From: Balneolales bacterium
GTDB taxonomy: Bacteria > Bacteroidota > Rhodothermia > Balneolales > Natronogracilivirgulaceae
Direction of reading: 5' to 3'
Assembly: GCA_007131625.1 (NCBI GenBank)
Contig: SLQC01000110.1
Location: forward strand, 1 to 12,166
Length of the DNA stretch: 12,166 nt
The notes below the pieces were generated by a model, which worked only from the letters and a program-made list of their open reading frames with translations, did not search any database and had not been told where the DNA came from. Shown here piece by piece: positions 6,522-12,166 of this stretch. The translations under genes and the position numbers were made by a program. Position 1 is the stretch's first letter, and each line of letters starts with the position of its first letter.

Positions 6522-7817
6522 ATGCTAAAAACCTGGAATTTTGATGAGTTGGACGAAGCGCAGTTGTATAAGCTGTGCCGACGACCAAGGTTTGAAACTG
6601 AAAATATCACCCGATCGGTTCAGGATATCATCGATGAGGTCCGTCTGAACGGTGACGATGGCGTACAAGCGTTAACGGAGAAATTTGATGGAATTCGGCC
6701 CGATCCTCAGCTCTGGATGGTCCGGCCAGTCGAAGATATACCCATATCCCCGCAAATCCGGTCCGCATTTGAACGGGCATTTGAAAATCTCTTCCTGTTT
6801 CACAAGGCGCAGTTGCCGCAAAACATCGAGGTTCAGACCATGCCTGGTGTGATCTGCCGGCGCGAATCGCGGCCCGTCGAGCGGGTGGGACTTTATATTC
6901 CGGGTGGATCGGCGCCACTTCCGTCGACAGTGCTGATGCTGGGAGTTCCCGCAATGCTGGCCGGTTGTGAATACAAGATACTGGCGACACCGCCCGACAT
7001 CACTGGCAAACCGCCAATCGAGATCGAGTTTGCCGCAGCTCTGACCGGAATTCCACACATTTATCTCGCAGGCGGAGCCCAAGCCATTGCGGCGATGGCT
7101 TACGGAACTGCAAGCATCCAAAAAGTCGACAAGATATTCGGACCGGGCAACCAGTTTGTGACGACCGCCAAAATGCTGCTTCAGAACAGTGATGCTATGG
7201 TGGCTATAGACCTTCCTGCGGGTCCTTCCGAAGTCATGGTGGTAGCTGATGCCGGCGCCGATCCTGAGTTTATTGCATTGGACTTGCTCTCTCAGGCTGA
7301 ACATGGCCCGGACAGCCAGTCTGTTTTGGTTACGGTCGGCAAGGTCAACCTGGATGCTGTCATCGCAGCGATCGAGAAGCAGCTGACTGATCTCCCGCGG
7401 GCTGAAATAGCCCGCAAAGCATTGTCACACAGCTATATCGTCACCACGGAAAACAGTAGCCTGGCTTTCGAAATGGTTAATCGCTACGCTCCAGAGCACC
7501 TCATCCTTCACCTCAAAAATGCTGAGGAGGCCACCGGCGACATCCATCATGCCGGATCCGTGTTTCTGGGACCGTGGAGCCCGGAAAGTGTCGGGGACTA
7601 CGCTTCCGGCACCAATCACACGCTGCCAACTTACGGATATGCCCGTATGTACAGCGGCGTATCCGTCGACAGTTTTCTCAAGTTTATCACATTTCAGCAA
7701 CTCGACCGCAAAGGTCTGCAGGCCATTGCGCAATGTGTCACAACCATAGCGGATGTCGAGAAACTGGATGCACACAAAAGGGCAGTAACCATCCGGCTGG
7801 ATCGCCTCCGGGATTAA
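6522..7817 (+). CDS. hisD: Histidinol dehydrogenase (HisD)
   Basis: Performs the last two oxidations of histidine synthesis, L-histidinol to L-histidinal to L-histidine, using NAD+ and a bound zinc ion. The 431 residues fit the family. All zinc and catalytic residues known from the E. coli enzyme are present, offset by one: Gln258 and His261 in SQAEHG, Glu325 and His326 in YAPEHL (the general base pair), Asp359 in SVGDYASGTNH, and His418 in LDAHKRAV. VGLYIPGG and the glycine-rich LAGGAQAIAAMAYG with FGPGNQFV are also typical. Its ATG lies 1 nt after the hisG stop, so translation is probably coupled. No anomaly was seen. Confidence 0.97.
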   Translation: MLKTWNFDELDEAQLYKLCRRPRFETENITRSVQDIIDEVRLNGDDGVQALTEKFDGIRPDPQLWMVRPVEDIPISPQIRSAFERAFENLFLFHKAQLPQNIEVQTMPGVICRRESRPVERVGLYIPGGSAPLPSTVLMLGVPAMLAGCEYKILATPPDITGKPPIEIEFAAALTGIPHIYLAGGAQAIAAMAYGTASIQKVDKIFGPGNQFVTTAKMLLQNSDAMVAIDLPAGPSEVMVVADAGADPEFIALDLLSQAEHGPDSQSVLVTVGKVNLDAVIAAIEKQLTDLPRAEIARKALSHSYIVTTENSSLAFEMVNRYAPEHLILHLKNAEEATGDIHHAGSVFLGPWSPESVGDYASGTNHTLPTYGYARMYSGVSVDSFLKFITFQQLDRKGLQAIAQCVTTIADVEKLDAHKRAVTIRLDRLRD

Positions 7818-7946
7818 ATACGGTCTGCCGGCGGCTATCAATGCGGGCCCATCAAATGCGGTTCCATCATCTGTACGTAAGTGCCGCAATTTCTCAGTCA
7901 AATTTCAAAGTAAAATCAAAGCCAACACTCACAGTAAAACCGATTC

Positions 7947-9029
7947 ATGTCCGACAATTCATTTCCATTCAATCCGGAACCATGGGTCCGGCCCAACATC
8001 CGGACTCTTTCACCATATCACGCTGCCCGGGACGACTTTCACGAAGGTATTCTGTTGGATGCAAACGAAAACAGTTTGGGACCGGCCATACCGTTCAACC
8101 AACCGCTGCATCGATATCCGGACACCCGGCTGTACGATTTGCGAAAAAAATGGGCTGATTTTCGTGGGCTGAAACCGGAGCAGGTGTTTGTCGGTGTGGG
8201 AAGCGATGAGGCTATTGACCTTCTGATGCGTGTTTTCTGCGAACCGGGACGGGACGAGATCCTCATCACTCCACCCACCTACGGAATGTACAAAGTAGCG
8301 GCGCGTATCAACAATGTCGGCGTTTCGGAATCGGGACTTACGAAAGATTTTCAGTTGGAGGCTCAATCGGTTCTTTCCCGGGTGACGCAGCGTACGAAAC
8401 TCATCATGCTTTGCTCGCCGAACAACCCGACCGGCAACGTTCTGAGCCAGAAAGAGATCGAGCGGATTTTGCTGGATTTCAAACGCATTGTGGTCGTCGA
8501 CGAGGCATATATCGATTTCAGCAGCACCGGAAGTTTGGCCGTACTGATGGAGAAATACCCCAACCTGGTCCTTCTGCAAACGTTGTCCAAATCATTCGGG
8601 CTCGCAGCTATACGAATGGGTGCCGCCCTCGCTCATCCCAAAATTATTGAGTGGATGTTGAAAATCAAAGCACCTTACAATGTCAATCAGCTGACCGCAG
8701 CCATGGCTATGTTAGCGTTCGACAACATCGAGCGGATGCAACAGAATGTCCGGGATATTCTCATTGAAAAGGAACGGCTGGCCGCAGCATTGGCTGAGCA
8801 TCCCGATGTGGAAATGATCTATCCATCCGAGGCCAACTTCCTGCTGGTCCGATTTCGAAAGGCGGAGGCGTGGTACCAACTGCTTGCGAACCGGGGTGTG
8901 ATTGTTCGTTACCGGGGTGATCAGCTACACTGTGAGGACACACTTCGCATTACAGTCGGCACACCCGGAGAAAACAACCGGCTGCTTGAAGAACTTATGG
9001 CCGGTGACCCGACAGATCGGCCAAACTGA
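7947..9029 (+). CDS. hisC: Histidinol-phosphate aminotransferase (HisC)
   Basis: A PLP-dependent fold-type I aminotransferase that converts imidazole acetol phosphate and glutamate to histidinol phosphate and 2-oxoglutarate. The 360 residues match the family. Visible landmarks are NENSLGP (40-46), HRYPD soon after, Asn159 in SPNNPTG, Asp185 and Tyr188 in DEAYIDF, the PLP-binding Lys215 in SKSFGLAAIRMG, and the C-terminal RITVGTPGENN with the Arg that holds the substrate carboxylate or phosphate group. A 129 bp gap follows hisD; it holds no reading frame of note and no obvious terminator, so I take hisC as part of the same operon. The start ATG at 7947 is chosen because it gives the usual N-terminal arm; no Shine-Dalgarno is seen. 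Confidence 0.96.
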   Translation: MSDNSFPFNPEPWVRPNIRTLSPYHAARDDFHEGILLDANENSLGPAIPFNQPLHRYPDTRLYDLRKKWADFRGLKPEQVFVGVGSDEAIDLLMRVFCEPGRDEILITPPTYGMYKVAARINNVGVSESGLTKDFQLEAQSVLSRVTQRTKLIMLCSPNNPTGNVLSQKEIERILLDFKRIVVVDEAYIDFSSTGSLAVLMEKYPNLVLLQTLSKSFGLAAIRMGAALAHPKIIEWMLKIKAPYNVNQLTAAMAMLAFDNIERMQQNVRDILIEKERLAAALAEHPDVEMIYPSEANFLLVRFRKAEAWYQLLANRGVIVRYRGDQLHCEDTLRITVGTPGENNRLLEELMAGDPTDRPN

Positions 9030-9080
9030 TTCTGTACGTTTTATTTCAATAGATTTTATCAAAAAAATACGTCATCTACC

Positions 9081-10169
9081 ATGGCAACTCACACTCTGTT
9101 AATCATTGATCCGGATACATTGAAACCGGAAAACAGTGAACTTTTTATGCGATCCGGTTCGCTTACCGCGTTAAAAAAACTGTCGGATCACGGATTTTTA
9201 CCGGCAGGAAAACTCCATGAAGCCGGGCCTGAAGTCATCAGGCTTCTGACGCAGGAGCATATCGCTTTCCGGACTATGCCCGGTAAAGATTCTGCGATGA
9301 ATGAAACTGCAGAAGTGACAGCTGATACGGAATACGATATTAATAACAACACAGAACCCAAAGCGGAATCCGTAACAGAATCCAGTGCCACACCCGGTTA
9401 CGAAACGGCCAACACGGTATCGGTAACCGTCGATCCGTCCGGCAAGCTGGCAGTTAATCCTGGAACAGCCGGATCTTCAAAATCATCCCGAGTGACAGAA
9501 GCAGCCGCAGCAGCCCAATCTGTCGGATCGACCAAACCCTTGCTTTTTTCCAGCTGGGACGAGGCAGCTCACCATCTGATAACGGGATTTCGTTCAGCCC
9601 GGCACACACGCAAAACCGGCGAAACCGATATCTCGGTGACCATCAGACTGGACGGAACAGGCAAATCGCGGATCGACACCGGTATTCCGTTTTATGATCA
9701 CATGCTCGAGCAGATAGCGCGGCATGGCTATATGGATCTCGAAATCACCTGTCGCGGTGATTTGCAGATCGATGAGCACCACACGATTGAGGATACCTCC
9801 ATAACATTGGGCGAGGCAATCGCCATGGCGTTGGGTGACAAGAGAGGCATCGGCCGGTATGGTTTTGTCGTTGCAATGGACGAGACCCGGTCCCTTGCGG
9901 CCATCGATTTGTCAGGCCGCCCCTGGTGTGTTTTCGAGGGTACTTTTCAAAGAGAGAAAGTAGGAGAATTCCCGACGGAGATGACCGCTCACTTTTTTCA
10001 CTCGCTGGCGATGGCGCTGAAAGCGACCCTGCACGTATCCGTCAAAGGTGAAAACGACCATCACCAGATTGAGGCCTGTTTCAAGGCCTTGGCACGATGT
10101 CTGCGTCAGGCGGTTGACCGAAATGAAAAATACCGCGATATTCTTCCTTCATCCAAAGGACTGTTATGA
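9081..10169 (+). CDS. hisB: HisB: imidazoleglycerol-phosphate dehydratase with a degenerate HAD-like N-terminal region
   Basis: The C-terminal part (about 175-362) is a complete imidazoleglycerol-phosphate dehydratase, which makes imidazole acetol phosphate. It opens RKTGETDISV, has the manganese-binding HHTIED (233-238) and DHHQIEACFKA (His327, His328, Glu331), GDKRGIGRYG in the middle, and ends ILPSSKGLL. The total of 362 residues fits the two-domain HisB of E. coli (about 355), whose first 165 residues are a HAD histidinol-phosphatase. Here residues 1-70 keep faint HAD traces: IIDPDTL (8-14) in place of the family's IDRDGTL, and LTALKKLSDHGF. The motif with the Thr of MxTNQ, the lysine motif and the final acidic motif are all missing. 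Residues 70-150 are Ser/Thr/Ala/Glu-rich low complexity. SSWDEAAHHL just before the dehydratase resembles the linker helix of bifunctional HisB. Phosphatase activity is therefore unlikely. Its TGA overlaps the hisH ATG (ATGA). Confidence 0.93.
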   Translation: MATHTLLIIDPDTLKPENSELFMRSGSLTALKKLSDHGFLPAGKLHEAGPEVIRLLTQEHIAFRTMPGKDSAMNETAEVTADTEYDINNNTEPKAESVTESSATPGYETANTVSVTVDPSGKLAVNPGTAGSSKSSRVTEAAAAAQSVGSTKPLLFSSWDEAAHHLITGFRSARHTRKTGETDISVTIRLDGTGKSRIDTGIPFYDHMLEQIARHGYMDLEITCRGDLQIDEHHTIEDTSITLGEAIAMALGDKRGIGRYGFVVAMDETRSLAAIDLSGRPWCVFEGTFQREKVGEFPTEMTAHFFHSLAMALKATLHVSVKGENDHHQIEACFKALARCLRQAVDRNEKYRDILPSSKGLL

Positions 10170-10780
10170 TTGCCATTATTGATTACCGGGCAGGCAACCT
10201 GGCATCTGTTTCCAATGCGATGGACCGCCTTCAGGCAGCCTATCGCATATCGAATCGTATACCGGATCTGGACGAAGCGGATGCGGTAATATTTCCCGGA
10301 GTCGGTCATGCCGGCTCTGCCATGGCCGATCTGCAAAAAAACGGACTTGATACCTGGCTTAAAGAGACAAAGAAGCCGGTGCTGGGAATTTGCCTCGGAA
10401 TGCAGCTGCTCTATGAATCAACCACTGAGGGTCCAACCCAGACACTGGGAGTGCTACCGGGCCGTCTCGAGAAATTTGATTCAACCAAAAACAAGGTTCC
10501 TCATATGGGCTGGAACACCGTGACCGAGCGACGTGCTCACCCGCTGCTGCGCAATATCCTGCCGGGCTCCCATTTTTATCATGTCCACAGTTATTATGCA
10601 CCGGTAACCGAACATACGATTGCCGAATCGACCTATTCCATAACGTTCACGGCCATCGCCGCCCGGAACAATTTCATGGGTGTTCAGTTTCATCCGGAAA
10701 AATCGGGTCCCGCCGGCGAAAAACTCCTGCGCAACTTCCTTGAAATGGTATACGGTGGAATGCGATACACCATGGCTTAA
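10166..10780 (+). CDS. hisH: Imidazole glycerol phosphate synthase, glutaminase subunit (HisH)
   Basis: Class I glutamine amidotransferase that hydrolyses glutamine and channels ammonia to HisF, which closes the imidazole ring and releases AICAR. The 204 residues fit the family. The catalytic triad is visible: Cys76 in GICLGMQLL, His176 and Glu178 in GVQFHPEKS. Further landmarks are IIDYRAGNL at the N-terminus, VIFPGVGHAG, and PHMGWNTV. It overlaps hisB by 4 nt (ATGA), a sign of translational coupling. Its partner hisF, and hisA, which usually follow, are not next to it here. Confidence 0.97.
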   Translation: MIAIIDYRAGNLASVSNAMDRLQAAYRISNRIPDLDEADAVIFPGVGHAGSAMADLQKNGLDTWLKETKKPVLGICLGMQLLYESTTEGPTQTLGVLPGRLEKFDSTKNKVPHMGWNTVTERRAHPLLRNILPGSHFYHVHSYYAPVTEHTIAESTYSITFTAIAARNNFMGVQFHPEKSGPAGEKLLRNFLEMVYGGMRYTMA

Positions 10781-10916
10781 ACACTCGTTTTCTATTTCAG
10801 AATTTGAACTTTTTTCAGCCCTCTTTAAATGCTTCCAAAGCAACGTCTCTGCAAGGGTCATCATAGAATTTGCAATAATCTAAATCACCTTTTGAATTTC
10901 CAAATACCTCCTGTTA

Positions 10917-10946
10917 TTGACAGTAATTTTATTTACCTTGTAAGCT
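10917..10946 (+). promoter_or_regulatory. Candidate purF promoter
   Basis: Within the 198 bp gap between hisH and purF there is a perfect TTGACA at 10917-10922. An 18-nt spacer leads to a poor -10 box (TAAGCT, 10941-10946), 33 bp before the purF ATG. The flanks are AT-rich. The -10 match is weak, and Bacteroidota use a different promoter consensus, so this is only a candidate. I see no convincing terminator hairpin for the his genes in the gap, and no open frame of interest. Confidence 0.3.
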
Positions 10947-10978
10947 TAAGACTGTAACATTTAGACTCTCTGTTCGGA

Positions 10979-12166
10979 ATGTCCGATAAACCTCATGATT
11001 ATTGCGGGATCTTCGGGATATACAATCATCCGGAAGCGGCAGTACACACCTATTACGGACTCCATGCGCTTCAGCATCGGGGTCAGGAGTCAGCCGGCAT
11101 CGTTACCTCCTGGTTTGATCCGGAAAAAAGTGTACCGATCATGCCTCAGCACAAGGGATTCGGACTGGTCCTGAATGTGTTTGACGATCGCAAAGTTTTT
11201 ACCAACAAACTTCATGGACAAGCGGCGATCGGCCACAACAGATATTCTACCTCGGGATCTGCAATCAATGCCACCAATATTCAGCCGTTCCGGGTTCATT
11301 ACAAAAACGGCAATCTGGCAATCGCTCATAACGGCAACCTGACCAATGCCTCTATTTTGCGCAAAAAGCTGGAAAACCGTGGTGTCATTTTTCAGAGCAC
11401 TTCCGATACCGAGCTCATCCTTCATCTTATATCGCACAGTCCAAAGTCGACCCAGCTCGACCAGATCATGGATGCGCTTCGAGAGATCGAAGGGGCCTAT
11501 TGTCTGGTGATTCTGACCGATGACAAGCTCATTGCGGTGCGGGATCCCAACGGTTTTCGTCCACTGGCCCTTGCACGCAAAGATGAAAGCTGGATGGTGG
11601 CCAGCGAGACCTGTGCTTTCGACATCAACGATGCCGATTATATCCGGGATGTCCGATCCGGCGAGGTGCTGATCATCGACCGTCAGACTCTGGAAGACGG
11701 TAAACCGAGATCACTCCACCTAAAGCGAAAAAAAGAGACCAGCGTCAGCCAGTGTATTTTCGAGTATGTCTATTTCGCCCGCCCCGACAGTCAGATATTC
11801 GGTGAAAATACCGACAAGGTCCGCCGCAAGATCGGCAAGTACCTGGCCAAGGAGCATCCCATCCCGAAAATAACAGATACTAATCCAGACAAATATCCGA
11901 TCGTTATATCCGTACCCGACTCCAGCAATACGGCAGCCCTCGGGTACGCCCATGAAAATCAAAAAATGGGACACAACTGCAAATACGAGATCGGGCTCAT
12001 CCGAAATCACTATGTCGGACGCACTTTTATATCACCCGGCCAGGCGCTGAGGGATATGAAAGTCCGGACCAAGTTTAATACGGTCAAGGGGGTACTTAAA
12101 GACCGGATCGTTTTTTTGGTAGATGACTCCATCGTACGGGGAACTACATCAGCCCATCTGGTTCAA
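10979..12166 (+). CDS. purF: Amidophosphoribosyltransferase (PurF), partial at right edge
   Basis: First enzyme of purine synthesis: PRPP and glutamine to phosphoribosylamine. The window holds 396 codons from ATG 10979 and the frame is open at the edge. An 8-residue propeptide (MSDKPHDY) is followed by CGIFGIYNHPE; removal of the propeptide would expose Cys9 as the N-terminal nucleophile. The glutaminase domain shows LHALQHRGQESAGI, GHNRYSTSG, AHNGNLTN, STSDTE and RDPNGFRPLAL. The PRTase domain begins with VPDSSNTAALGYA and GLIRNHYVGRTFI, and the PRPP loop is LVDDSIVRGTT (380-390). Cys259 in SQCIFEYVYFARPDS matches the first iron-sulfur ligand of the B. subtilis enzyme; the other ligands lie beyond the edge. 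Separated from hisH by 198 bp, it may have its own promoter. Confidence 0.96.
   Translation, partial: MSDKPHDYCGIFGIYNHPEAAVHTYYGLHALQHRGQESAGIVTSWFDPEKSVPIMPQHKGFGLVLNVFDDRKVFTNKLHGQAAIGHNRYSTSGSAINATNIQPFRVHYKNGNLAIAHNGNLTNASILRKKLENRGVIFQSTSDTELILHLISHSPKSTQLDQIMDALREIEGAYCLVILTDDKLIAVRDPNGFRPLALARKDESWMVASETCAFDINDADYIRDVRSGEVLIIDRQTLEDGKPRSLHLKRKKETSVSQCIFEYVYFARPDSQIFGENTDKVRRKIGKYLAKEHPIPKITDTNPDKYPIVISVPDSSNTAALGYAHENQKMGHNCKYEIGLIRNHYVGRTFISPGQALRDMKVRTKFNTVKGVLKDRIVFLVDDSIVRGTTSAHLVQ

Noticed and set aside
6672..7304. Open frame of 210 codons on the minus strand
   Set aside because: It is opposite hisD, which has all its catalytic residues; composition fits a shadow frame.
7574..8158. 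Open frame of 194 codons on the plus strand spanning the hisD-hisC gap
   Set aside because: It overlaps the ends of two certain genes out of frame, and its translation has no signal, membrane or domain pattern.
9081..9600. Frameshift in hisB hiding an intact HAD domain
   Set aside because: The frame is open throughout, and no other plus-strand frame stays open across the region.

Overview
The window looks like ordinary chromosome from a member of the Bacteroidota or a near relative (Balneolota/Rhodothermota type). This rests on three things seen here: starts that mostly lack a clear Shine-Dalgarno sequence, a LepB with a large insertion, and the his gene order G-D-C-B-H. The exact lineage is inference. 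No rRNA, tRNA, CRISPR array, insertion sequence, phage gene or integrase is visible.

Left part (1-1620): the 3' end of an ABC-F ATPase gene (plus strand) converges, 6 nt apart, with a minus-strand gene for an L,D-transpeptidase-fold (YkuD) lipoprotein. That lipoprotein carries an exact-period 15-residue (45 bp) tandem repeat in its linker, and a serine stands where the catalytic cysteine is expected. Divergent from it is a short open frame that reads as a 73-residue lipoprotein.

Middle part (1622-5432, minus strand): lepA, an unrecognised secreted protein of about 249 residues, then lepB. lepA and lepB are neighbours in many bacteria; here the secreted protein sits between them. Both lepB and hisG appear to start at TTG.

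Right part (5433-12166, plus strand): a 215 bp divergent region with a short hairpin leads into hisG-hisD-hisC-hisB-hisH. These cover the first step of histidine synthesis (HisG), the dehydratase and transaminase steps (HisB, HisC), the final dehydrogenase (HisD) and the glutaminase half of the ring-forming synthase (HisH). hisA, hisF and hisI/E are not in the window. After a 198 bp gap the purine gene purF begins and runs off the right edge. HisH and PurF are both glutamine amidotransferases, and the AICAR released by histidine synthesis feeds back into purine synthesis.

The most notable observation is hisB. Its C-terminal imidazoleglycerol-phosphate dehydratase domain is intact. The N-terminal region, where bifunctional HisB proteins carry a HAD histidinol-phosphate phosphatase, keeps only faint traces of that domain and lacks its catalytic motifs, with a low-complexity linker in their place. 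The phosphatase step is therefore probably done by another enzyme. I see no whole undescribed multi-gene system here; the novelty lies in individual proteins.
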